Origin: Actinospica acidithermotolerans
GTDB taxonomy: Bacteria > Actinomycetota > Actinomycetes > Streptomycetales > Catenulisporaceae
Assembly (NCBI RefSeq): GCF_018139625.1
Contig: NZ_JAGSOH010000004.1
Span: forward strand, 62,001 to 126,000
Reading direction: 5' to 3'
DNA length: 64,000 bases
Each line of letters opens with the position of its first letter. Within the stretch, counting starts at the first letter, position 1. The position numbers were made by a program, and so were the translations under genes. This document shows, piece by piece, positions 56,831 to 64,000 of this stretch. The notes below the pieces were generated by a model. The model was not told where the DNA came from and did no database searches. It saw only the letters and a program-made list of their open reading frames with translations.

Positions 56831-58659
56831 CGCTCGTCCTCCGTGCCCTGTCCCGAATCGTGGGTCGCGTGCTCCAGCAGCCCGAGGAACGCGCGGTTGA
56901 GCTGCGCGTGCTCCGAGGGACGCAGCGGGCGCCGGCTCAGCAGCAGCGCCTGGCCGTACAGCCCTTCGACGGCCGTCTCGGCCAGATGCGTGTCGGCGAT
57001 CGCGGCGACGCGGCGCACCAGCGGGCACTGGTGGTTCAGCACGAGCTGGGCCCGCGGTGCGGCCGAGCGCAGGGCGCCGAGGATGTCGGCCCAGAGCCCG
57101 TCCGAAGCGGCCTCCTGCTCCGCGCGGCGCCGCTCGTGCCTGGCTTCGCGGTTGTCGATCAGCAGCGCCGGCACCGTCACCGGGTGGAAGCTGCGCAGCG
57201 CCACGTCGCAGCCGTAGCCGTCCACGACCTTCCTGGCCAGCGCGAGGAACCGGGCCGCGGCCAGTTCGACGGCCGGATCCACGCTGTCCAGGTGCGCGGT
57301 GACCGTGTCCGGGTCGAGGTCCAGCACCGAGGTGCCCGGGCGCAGGTCGGGCAGCCGGCGCACCAGGTCGCGATCGTAGGCGTAGCCGCCGTTGACCACG
57401 CCGAGCCCGGCCGCCGCGGCGATCGAGGAGACCTGCCGGAACTCCTCCACGGTCTGGGTGACCAGGATCGTCGGGTGGCTGCGGCTGAACTCGTCGAGCG
57501 TGACGGAGCCGTCCGTGGTCTCGAACGGCAGCCACGGCAGCAGGGCGCGCAGCAGTTCGTCGTCGTAGCGGGCCAGGGCCTTGACCGCGAGGTGGTGCGC
57601 GGACAGGAAGCGGCCGAGCAGGGCCGGATCGCTCGCGGCGAGCCCGGCCAGCCAGTCCCGCAGGCGGGTGCCGAGCGCCTCCCGGACCGCGGCCAGGGAT
57701 TCGTCCTCGTACAGTGCCTCGCGCGAGGCCGTCGGGCGCAGCCCGTCCGAGTCCACGACGCAGCGCACGAAGAAGGCCCAGTCCGGCAGCAGTTCGGCCG
57801 CCTGGTCGGAGACCAGCATGCCCTTGAGGTGCACGCGGTGGCCCGCCTTGCGGCTCGGCGGAGCCGAGGTCGGCAGCACGTAGGCGACGCCGCGCAGTCC
57901 GACGAGCGGGATGTCGAGGTCGATCACGTCCAGCGGCTCGAACTCGAACAGTTCGCGGCAGTGCGCGTCGAGCGCCTCGCGCCGGGCGCGCGGCGAGGCC
58001 TGCGGCCGGTCCCAGACCGCCGGGGTGTCGCTGATCGGGACCGGGATTCCGTCCGAGCCGGTGAGCGTGACGGGGTAGCGCAGCAGCCTGCCGTAATGCC
58101 GGGCGAGCTCGGCCAGCCGGGCCGCACCGAACCACTCCTCGGCGCCCGGCCGCGGCACGAGGGTGACCGTCGTGCCCGGCTCGATCCCGGCCCCGGCCGG
58201 CAGCGTCCGGATGGCGTAGCGGCCGTCCGCGTACCCGTGCCACTGCACCGCGGGCGCCTCCGGATCGCGCGCCGAGCGGGTGACCACTGTGATCTCGTCG
58301 GCGACGACGAAGCAGGCCAGCAGGCCGATGCCGAACTGCCCGACGAATTCCGAGCGCGCCTCGATCAGCCCGTCGGCGTCCCGCTTGGAGCTGCGGCCGA
58401 TGGTGGCGAGGAACCGGTGCACCTCGTCCTCGGTCAACCCGACACCCGAGTCCGTGACGGTGAGCCGGTCGCCGACCCGGATCTCCACGGCGGCGGGCGC
58501 CGCCGGGTCCAGCAGCCGCCGCGCCGTGATCGCGTCCACCGCGTTCTGCATCAGCTCCCGGATGTAGACGCGGGGACTGGAGTAGAGGTGGTGCGAGAGC
58601 AGGTCGACCATGCCGCGCAGGTCGACCTGGAAGGTATGCGCGGGTTCGGGTTCGGGCAC
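56827..58659 (-). CDS. HSP90-family (HtpG-like) chaperone ATPase
   Basis: 610 aa. The GHKL ATP site is complete: ELMQNAVDA (E35, N39), DSGVGLT (D70) and GQFGIGLL (107-114). A middle domain with HRVHLKGMLVSD and LRPTASREALYED follows. The C-terminal third is divergent from HtpG, ends GQGTEDER, and lacks the MEEVD tail that eukaryotic TPR partners bind. GTG 58659 has an AGAAGGTC site. It is coupled to the TPR gene and lies 36 bases after a helical-protein gene. Confidence 0.9.
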   Translation of the reverse strand: MPEPEPAHTFQVDLRGMVDLLSHHLYSSPRVYIRELMQNAVDAITARRLLDPAAPAAVEIRVGDRLTVTDSGVGLTEDEVHRFLATIGRSSKRDADGLIEARSEFVGQFGIGLLACFVVADEITVVTRSARDPEAPAVQWHGYADGRYAIRTLPAGAGIEPGTTVTLVPRPGAEEWFGAARLAELARHYGRLLRYPVTLTGSDGIPVPISDTPAVWDRPQASPRARREALDAHCRELFEFEPLDVIDLDIPLVGLRGVAYVLPTSAPPSRKAGHRVHLKGMLVSDQAAELLPDWAFFVRCVVDSDGLRPTASREALYEDESLAAVREALGTRLRDWLAGLAASDPALLGRFLSAHHLAVKALARYDDELLRALLPWLPFETTDGSVTLDEFSRSHPTILVTQTVEEFRQVSSIAAAAGLGVVNGGYAYDRDLVRRLPDLRPGTSVLDLDPDTVTAHLDSVDPAVELAAARFLALARKVVDGYGCDVALRSFHPVTVPALLIDNREARHERRRAEQEAASDGLWADILGALRSAAPRAQLVLNHQCPLVRRVAAIADTHLAETAVEGLYGQALLLSRRPLRPSEHAQLNRAFLGLLEHATHDSGQGTEDER

Positions 58660-58695
58660 GACGAGACCTTCTTCGGGCGGTGGGACGGCTGCCGG

Positions 58696-59733
58696 TCAGG
58701 CGCCGGCGCGCTTGTACGCGGTGTTGCGGAACCGGGTGTAGAGGTCGATCGGATCCCCGGAGTAGTAGTTCCACCCGGTGGCCACGCCCTCGGTGATCTC
58801 GAACGCCGCCTTGGCCTGCGGCCACATCTCGGCGTAGTAGAAGGCCAGCGCGAACATGTTCGGCCCGAAATAGGGATTGCGCGGACACGAGTAGTCGGCT
58901 CGGAAGACGCTCCGCTCGGCGGCCTCGAGCAGTTCGGCACGCGATTCGGCCGACTTGACGAAGTCGCGCTCCCCGGTGTCCTTGGGCAGGTCGAGGTAGT
59001 GCTCGACGTACGAGACGGCCACGAGCTCGCCGAGGACGTCGCCGTACGGACCGCGCATTGCCTCGGTCGCGAACTCGTGCATCGACTCGTGCGAGCCGAA
59101 CCATTTCTTGTGCAGGTAGGTGTGCATCCGGCGGTACGCGCCGGCGTGTCCGGGCACGCGGTTGATCGTGGACTCGAAGCGCTGCTGCTGGGCCTCGCGT
59201 CCGACCTGCAGCCCGATGCCCGACTGGAGCAGGCCGAACCAGCCGATCGAACTGTCCGGGTCGAGTTCGATCGACGCGTAAAGGTGCTCCTCGGCGGCGC
59301 GCAGGATCTCGTGGAAGCGCCGGAACTGGTCCTGGGAAACGTGCTGGGCGCGCTTGGCGGTCCGCACCGCCCAGCCGGCGTTGATCAGGTGCATGCCGAG
59401 CGCGGCCTGTGCGATCGGATCGTCACCGGCATCCTTGAGCGTCTCGGGCAGCCAGTCGCCGAGCAGGCCGGCATCCGCGCACACACCGGAGATGAGCGCC
59501 CCCTGGTCGTAGCCGGCGAAACCGGCGAAGCCGGCCCGCAGCGCGGTCCAGTCGCGCGCCTCGGCCAGCTTGAGCAGCGCGACGAGATCGGCGTCCCCGC
59601 CGCCGCGCAGGGTGCGCGCCTCGGGCAGGCCGGGGAGCGCCTTCGCGGCCGATGGAGCAGGGGGCGCCGAGACCGTCGGCCGGCCCGCCGCGGCCGAAGC
59701 GCTCTTCTTCTTGCCCAGCCCGAATATGGGCAT
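58696..59733 (-). CDS. Hypothetical helical protein, first gene of HSP90 operon
   Basis: 345 aa, not assigned to a named family. A short basic N-terminus (MPIFGLGKKKS) and Ala/Pro linker precede a helical domain rich in aromatics. It carries a possible TPR-like section (EEHLYASIELDPDSSIGWFG) and conserved-looking His/Trp motifs (YLHKKWFGSHESMHEFATEA). ATG 59733 has a GGAGGGG site; the frame stays open to 59805 without a better start. It heads the group with HSP90 and the TPR protein. DUF4034 is a possible relation that I cannot verify. Confidence 0.7.
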   Translation of the reverse strand: MPIFGLGKKKSASAAAGRPTVSAPPAPSAAKALPGLPEARTLRGGGDADLVALLKLAEARDWTALRAGFAGFAGYDQGALISGVCADAGLLGDWLPETLKDAGDDPIAQAALGMHLINAGWAVRTAKRAQHVSQDQFRRFHEILRAAEEHLYASIELDPDSSIGWFGLLQSGIGLQVGREAQQQRFESTINRVPGHAGAYRRMHTYLHKKWFGSHESMHEFATEAMRGPYGDVLGELVAVSYVEHYLDLPKDTGERDFVKSAESRAELLEAAERSVFRADYSCPRNPYFGPNMFALAFYYAEMWPQAKAAFEITEGVATGWNYYSGDPIDLYTRFRNTAYKRAGA

Positions 59734-59825
59734 AAGCCGACCCCTCCGCCACGCTCTGCGCCCTGATGGTCGCCCGATCCTACTGAGGCGCCCAGGGGAG
59801 AGCAAACTGCTGATATGGCGTCAGA

Positions 59826-60773
59826 TCAGTTCCGCACGCGCAGCGACATCAGCACGCGCCAGGCCGCGATCCAGGTCAGGCAGGCGCCGGTCATGTGCAG
59901 CAGGACCATCCAGGCGGGCAGCCCGGCGAAGTACTGCGTGTAGCCGATGACGCCCTGGATGATCAGGACCGCGAACATGTCCCGCACGGCGCGCACGCTC
60001 TCCGGCCGGGCGTCGGCCGCCTTCAGGGCGAACCAGAGCGCCACCGTCAGGCCGACGACGATGAAGACCAGGTCGGCGTGCGCCTGGGTGATGTCGAGGG
60101 CCTTGAACGGCAGGCGCTTGCTGGCGTCACTAGCGCCAGCGTGCGGGTCGGTGCCGGTGACGAGGGTGCCGATGGCGACGACGGCGCCGGTCGCGGTGAC
60201 GAGTACGCGGCCGAGCCAGAGGATCTCGCGGCGGGTGAGCAGTTCGAGGGGGCCGTCGCCCTCGCGGGAGCGGATCCACAGCACGTACGAGACGGCGATC
60301 ATGCCCATCGAGATGCACATGTGCGCGGCGACCCATTCCGGAGCCAGCTTCGTCAGCACGGTGATGCCGCCGACGACCGCCTGGAGCACCACGCCGAGGA
60401 ACAGCATCCAGGACAGTTTCACCAGGACCGGCCGGCGCGGCCTCTGGAACATCGCGGCCAGGATCGCCGCGCCGACGGCCGCCGAGACCGCGTAGGTCAG
60501 CATGCGGTTCGAGAACTCGATGACGCCGTGGTAGCCGAGCGTCGAGACCGGCACGACCGAGCCGCCGGTGCACTCCGGCCACGTCGGGCAGCCCAGGCCC
60601 GAGTTCGTCAGCCGCACCGCGCCGCCGGTGATCACGATCAGCGTGTTGGCCAGCAGCGCGGCGAAGCACGCCCACTCGACCTGCTTCGGCGTCGGGCTCC
60701 AGCGAATGAAGCGGCGCCCGACCTGCTCCCCGGACTCGCGCGCTGCCGGGATTCTCGTCTCCTGCTGGGTCAC
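59826..60773 (-). CDS. ctaA: Heme A synthase (COX15/CtaA family)
   Basis: 315 aa membrane protein, about eight helices. Motifs: GGAVRLTNSGLGCPTWPECTG with its Cys pair (CPTWPEC), YHGVIEFSNRMLTY, EWVAAHMCISMGM and ALDITQAHADLVF, which contain the heme-ligand histidines. It oxidises the heme O methyl group to give heme A for cytochrome oxidase. GTG 60773. It follows the ABC-2 permease gene by 7 bases on the same strand, so it may be co-transcribed. Confidence 0.94.
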   Translation of the reverse strand: MTQQETRIPAARESGEQVGRRFIRWSPTPKQVEWACFAALLANTLIVITGGAVRLTNSGLGCPTWPECTGGSVVPVSTLGYHGVIEFSNRMLTYAVSAAVGAAILAAMFQRPRRPVLVKLSWMLFLGVVLQAVVGGITVLTKLAPEWVAAHMCISMGMIAVSYVLWIRSREGDGPLELLTRREILWLGRVLVTATGAVVAIGTLVTGTDPHAGASDASKRLPFKALDITQAHADLVFIVVGLTVALWFALKAADARPESVRAVRDMFAVLIIQGVIGYTQYFAGLPAWMVLLHMTGACLTWIAAWRVLMSLRVRN

Positions 60774-60780
60774 GACCCGC

Positions 60781-61605
60781 CTACTCCCACTTGAAGAACC
60801 GGGCCGCGCCCGCGACCGCCACGACCGTCCAGACGGCCAGGATGCCCACCGGGCCCCAGGGCATCGCCGAACCGCTCTGCAGCACCTCGCGCAGTCCGTC
60901 GGTCAGCGCGCTGATCGGCAGGAACTGCAGCACGGACTGCGCGCCGTGGCCGAACTTGCTCAGCGGCACGACGACGCCGCCGAGGCCGATGAAGACCAGG
61001 AACATGAAGTTGGCCACGGCCAGCGTCGCCTCGGCGCGCACCGAGCCGGCGAGCCACAGCGCGAGGCCGCTGAACGCGGTCGTGCCCAGCGCGAGCAGCA
61101 CCAGCACGGCCAGCGGATCGCCGTGCGGCGACCAGCCCATGGCCAGCGCGATCCCGATGAGCAGCACCAGCTGCACGCACTCGACCATCAGGATGCTGAG
61201 CGCCTTGCCGGCCAGCAGGCCCCAGCGCGGCAGCGGCGTGGCGCCGAGGCGCTTGAGGACGCTGTACCGGCGCTCGAAGCCGGTCGCGATCGCCTGGCTG
61301 GTGAACGCCGTGGAGAGCACCGCCATGCCGATGATGCCGGGGGCGTAGTAGTCGATCCGGCTGCCGCCGCCGGTGATCGTGCCGAGCGGCTCGGCGGCGA
61401 ACGCGATCAGCATCAGAGCCGGGATGATGATCGCGAGCAGCAGCTGCTCGCCGTTGCGCAGCAGCAGCTTCGTCTCGAAGCGCGCCTGCGCCAGCACCAT
61501 CCGCGGCACGGGGGCGGGGCGCGGGTCCGGCCGGAAGGAGCCGGGCGCGCCGAGCGGCCGCTCGTCCGCGGCCTCGATCTGCTTGGTCAAGGTTTCGGCA
61601 CTCAT
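60781..61605 (-). CDS. ABC-2 type transporter permease
   Basis: 274 aa with about six membrane helices (for example LLLAIIIPALMLIAF, then IIGMAVLSTAF). A cytosolic N-terminus of about 40 residues precedes the first. The ATG at 61605 is one base after the ATPase stop. It forms an exporter with the preceding ATPase. I recall an ABC pair between sufR and ctaA in Streptomyces too, which hints at a conserved role near heme or Fe-S genes. Confidence 0.88.
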   Translation of the reverse strand: MSAETLTKQIEAADERPLGAPGSFRPDPRPAPVPRMVLAQARFETKLLLRNGEQLLLAIIIPALMLIAFAAEPLGTITGGGSRIDYYAPGIIGMAVLSTAFTSQAIATGFERRYSVLKRLGATPLPRWGLLAGKALSILMVECVQLVLLIGIALAMGWSPHGDPLAVLVLLALGTTAFSGLALWLAGSVRAEATLAVANFMFLVFIGLGGVVVPLSKFGHGAQSVLQFLPISALTDGLREVLQSGSAMPWGPVGILAVWTVVAVAGAARFFKWE

Positions 61606-61606
61606 C

Positions 61607-62533
61607 TCAGCGCAGCTCCCGTCCGGTCAGGTCCAGGAAGACGTCCTCGAGGCTGCGCTGCTCGATCTGCAGGTTGCGCGGCATGATGCCGAGGCTCGCG
61701 CACCACGCCGTCGTCGCCGCCAGGGTATCCGGGGTGATCTCGCCGGTCACGCGGTAGCCGCCCGGGAACGGCTCGGCCGCCTGCGCGGGCGCCACCGCGA
61801 TCGCCAGCGCCGTCAGGTCCAGGCCGGCCGGCGCCTCGAAGCGGATCGAGTCCTGCTCGCGCGTCGTGTCGGCCAGCCGCTGTGGCGAATCACACGCGAT
61901 GACCCGGCCGCTGTCGATGATCGCGACCTTGTCGGCCAGCCGCTCCGCCTCGTCAAGCAGGTGCGTGGTGAGCACGATGGTCACCCCGTCGCCGCGCAGC
62001 TGCTCGATCAGCTCCCAGGTCGCGTGCCTGGCCTGCACGTCGAGACCGGCGGTCGGCTCGTCCAGGAACACCAGCTCGGGGCGTCCGACCACGGCGAGAG
62101 CGAGCGAGAGCCGCTGCTGCTGGCCGCCGGACAGCCGCCGGTACGGGGTCCGGCCGCAGGAGTCGAGCCCGAGCCGTTCGGCCAGCTCGTCCGCGTTCAG
62201 CGGGTTCGCGTAGAGGCTCGCGACGTGCCGGAGCATCTCCATCGCTCGAACGGCCTGGTAGACGCCGCCCGACTGGAGCATCACGCCGATCCGGGGGCGC
62301 AGCTTCGGCGCGTCGGCGATCGGGTCCAGGCCCAGCACGCGCACCCGGCCGCCGTCCGGCCTGCGATATCCCTCACACACCTCGATCGTGGAGGTCTTGC
62401 CCGCGCCGTTGGGCCCGAGCACCGCGGTGAGCCCGCCGCGTTCGACCACGAGGTCCAGGCCCTGGACCGCGGTCTTGTCTCCGTACCGCTTGACCAGGCC
62501 GGAGATCTCCACGGCGGCTTCGGTCTGCTGCAT
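61607..62533 (-). CDS. ABC transporter ATP-binding protein
   Basis: 308 aa. Walker A GPNGAGKTS at residues 40-48; signature RLSGGQQQRLSLA; Walker B LVFLDEPTAGLD; switch LTTHLLDEAERLADK. ATG 62533 is the first plausible start; the frame is open to 62584. It is divergent from sufR with a 102-base gap and pairs with the next permease gene. Confidence 0.9.
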   Translation of the reverse strand: MQQTEAAVEISGLVKRYGDKTAVQGLDLVVERGGLTAVLGPNGAGKTSTIEVCEGYRRPDGGRVRVLGLDPIADAPKLRPRIGVMLQSGGVYQAVRAMEMLRHVASLYANPLNADELAERLGLDSCGRTPYRRLSGGQQQRLSLALAVVGRPELVFLDEPTAGLDVQARHATWELIEQLRGDGVTIVLTTHLLDEAERLADKVAIIDSGRVIACDSPQRLADTTREQDSIRFEAPAGLDLTALAIAVAPAQAAEPFPGGYRVTGEITPDTLAATTAWCASLGIMPRNLQIEQRSLEDVFLDLTGRELR

Positions 62534-62624
62534 GGCGCCGAGTTTACGTGGGGAATCCGTGCGGCCCGGCACCCGGGGCAGCACTTAGGCCACCCTTAGT
62601 TGCAGCCCGGAAATGAATAAGCGC

Positions 62625-62639
62625 ACACTGGTGTTGTGA
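62625..62639. promoter_or_regulatory. Candidate SufR operator ACACT-N5-TGTGA
   Basis: ACACTGGTGTTGTGA covers the sufR start codon. As I recall, mycobacterial SufR binds ACACT-N5-TGTGA upstream of the suf operon, and this copy matches every defined base. Its position would block sufR-sufB transcription. Confidence 0.65.
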
Positions 62640-63364
62640 AAAACGTGGCGGCGCTCGAGGAGCAGGAGGAGAGGCAGGCGACCCGTAACCGGGTGGCCCG
62701 TTCCATCCTGTCCGAAGGACCGCGCACCGCGGCGGAGCTGGGCATCAGTCTAGGCCTGACCGCGGCGGGTGTCCGCAGGCACCTCGACGCTCTCCTCGCC
62801 GAGGGACTCGTGGAGGCCCGCGAGCAGCGGGTGTACGGCCAGCGCCACCGCGGCCGCCCCGCCAAGGTCTTCGCGCTCACCGACCAGGGCCGCGCCGTCT
62901 TCCACCACGACTACGACGTGCTGGCCGTCGACGCGCTGCGGTTCATCGCCGAGACGGGCGGCGAGCAGGCGGTCGCGGCCTTCGCCCGGCGCCGCTTCGC
63001 CGACCTCGCCGCTCGCTACCAGGGCGTGCTCGCCGAGGCCGACCCCGACCAGCGCCCCCGGCTGCTGGCCGAGGCGCTGACCGCCGACGGCTATGCCGCC
63101 TCCACCCGGGAGGCCGAGAACCTCCCCGGCGAGCAGCTGTGCCAGCACCACTGCCCCGTCCAGCACGTCGCCGAGCAGTTCCCGCAGCTGTGCGAGGTGG
63201 AGACGCAGGTCTTCGCCGAGCTGCTCGGCACCCATGTCCAACGCCTGGCCACGATCGCGCACGGCGACGGCGTCTGCACCACGTTCATCCCGACGGCCGC
63301 CGTCGCGCGCCAGCGTGCGCAAAGCCCGGAGCCGATCCAGTCAGAAGGAGATGCTTCAGCATGA
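62636..63364 (+). CDS. sufR: SufR: Fe-S cluster-binding repressor of the suf operon
   Basis: 242 aa. Winged helix-turn-helix at about residues 18-60 ([20 protein letters not shown]). C-terminal Fe-S ligands are C169, C173 and C186 ([20 protein letters not shown]). Start GTG 62636 lies inside the operator and has no clear ribosome site, so a leaderless message is possible. Its stop overlaps the sufB start (ATGA). It senses Fe-S status and represses its own operon. Confidence 0.93.
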   Translation: MKNVAALEEQEERQATRNRVARSILSEGPRTAAELGISLGLTAAGVRRHLDALLAEGLVEAREQRVYGQRHRGRPAKVFALTDQGRAVFHHDYDVLAVDALRFIAETGGEQAVAAFARRRFADLAARYQGVLAEADPDQRPRLLAEALTADGYAASTREAENLPGEQLCQHHCPVQHVAEQFPQLCEVETQVFAELLGTHVQRLATIAHGDGVCTTFIPTAAVARQRAQSPEPIQSEGDASA

Positions 63365-64000
63365 CCACCACTCACGACGAGCTCGCCGGCCTCGGCAACT
63401 ACGAGTTCGGCTGGGCCGACCCGGACGTCGCCGGAGCCACCGCGAAGCGCGGCCTGAACGAGGACGTGGTCCGGGAGATCTCCGCGCTCAAGAACGAGCC
63501 GCAGTGGATGCTCGACTTCCGGCTCAAGGCGCTGCGGCTGTTCGAGCGCAAGCCCATGCCGAACTGGGGCGCGGACCTGTCGGGCATCGACTTCGACAAC
63601 ATCAAGTACTTCGTGCGCGCCACCGACAAGCAGGTCACCTCCTGGGACGACCTGCCCGTCGACATCAAGAACACCTACGACAAGCTGGGCATCCCGGAGG
63701 CCGAGAAGCAGCGGCTGCTGGCCGGCGTCGCGGCCCAGTACGAGTCGGAGACCGTCTACCACTCCATCAACGAGGACCTCGAGCGCCAGGGCGTGATCTT
63801 CCTGGACACCGACACCGCGCTGAAGGAGCACGAGGACCTGTTCCGCGAGCACTTCGCCAGCGTCATCCCGTCCGGCGACAACAAGTTCGCCGCGCTCAAC
63901 TCGGCGGTGTGGTCCGGCGGCTCGTTCATCTACGTGCCGAAGGGCGTGCACGTGGAGATCCCGCTGCAGGCCTACTTCCGGATCAACACCGAGAACATGG
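63361..64000 (+). CDS. sufB: Fe-S cluster assembly protein SufB, 3' end outside window
   Basis: 213 complete codons are visible. The start ATG 63361 overlaps the sufR stop and follows GAAGGAG. The N-terminus is typical ([41 protein letters not shown]), and the beta-helix core begins near [20 protein letters not shown]. It is the scaffold subunit of the SufBCD complex. The rest of the suf operon should follow. Confidence 0.96.
   Translation, partial: MTTTHDELAGLGNYEFGWADPDVAGATAKRGLNEDVVREISALKNEPQWMLDFRLKALRLFERKPMPNWGADLSGIDFDNIKYFVRATDKQVTSWDDLPVDIKNTYDKLGIPEAEKQRLLAGVAAQYESETVYHSINEDLERQGVIFLDTDTALKEHEDLFREHFASVIPSGDNKFAALNSAVWSGGSFIYVPKGVHVEIPLQAYFRINTENM

Noticed and set aside
56831-59104. 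Upstream extension of the TPR reading frame, giving a single 1727-codon open frame
   Set aside because: It is a GC-driven shadow of the HSP90 gene in another frame. The TPR gene has a clear GTG start with a ribosome site at 56830, overlapping the HSP90 stop.

Overview
The window is high-GC DNA with dense, mostly GTG/ATG-started genes on both strands. It fits the chromosome of a filamentous or related actinomycete (Streptomycetales/Catenulisporales type). Support comes from whiA, rbpA and opcA, a mycothiol-dependent (DinB-like) enzyme, SufR next to sufB, and the block uvrA ... uvrC-rapZ-yvcK-whiA-gap-pgk-tpiA-secG ... pgl-opcA-zwf-tal-tkt-ctaB ... ctaA ... sufR-sufB. I recall this order as conserved in Streptomyces and relatives. 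No IS elements, CRISPR arrays, rRNA or tRNA were seen.

1-13.1 kb is a carbohydrate locus that reads as xyloglucan use. It has a GH3 glycosidase (minus strand, cut by the window edge), a lipoprotein binding protein with two permeases but no ATPase, a secreted GH74 endo-xyloglucanase, a GH42 beta-galactosidase, a LacI regulator and a GH31 alpha-xylosidase. Four copies of a 14-bp palindrome (TCGAAGCGCTTCGA and close variants) sit in its two control regions and define a local regulon.

13.1-26.3 kb is an accessory stretch: a DrrAB-like ABC exporter with a perfect inverted repeat in its promoter region, a zinc-ribbon protein, a WYL regulator divergent from an MFS exporter, a TetR regulator, a perfect 18-bp palindrome resembling parS, Nudix/GNAT/hydrolase genes, an aldo/keto reductase, a class III aminotransferase with its Lrp regulator, small hypotheticals, an MBL hydrolase and a DinB-like enzyme.

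26.5-39.8 kb is core: uvrA, a Rieske lipoprotein, uvrC (with a long acidic repeat insertion), rapZ-yvcK-whiA, lower glycolysis (gap, pgk, tpiA), secG and rbpA. 39.8-42.9 kb is a small insert: a DUF2332 protein, a cobalt/nickel permease behind a cobalamin riboswitch, and a RelE/Phd toxin-antitoxin pair with its own promoter and operator. 42.9-49.7 kb is the pentose phosphate operon tkt-tal-zwf-opcA-pgl (minus strand), ending in a perfect 32-bp palindromic terminator.

50-64 kb holds ctaB and manA, then a minus-strand group (helical protein, HSP90 homologue, 969-aa TPR protein, SDR, membrane protein) placed between the two heme A genes ctaB and ctaA. An ABC-2 exporter follows, then sufR-sufB running off the end. 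The HSP90-TPR-helical protein operon is the best candidate here for an undescribed system.
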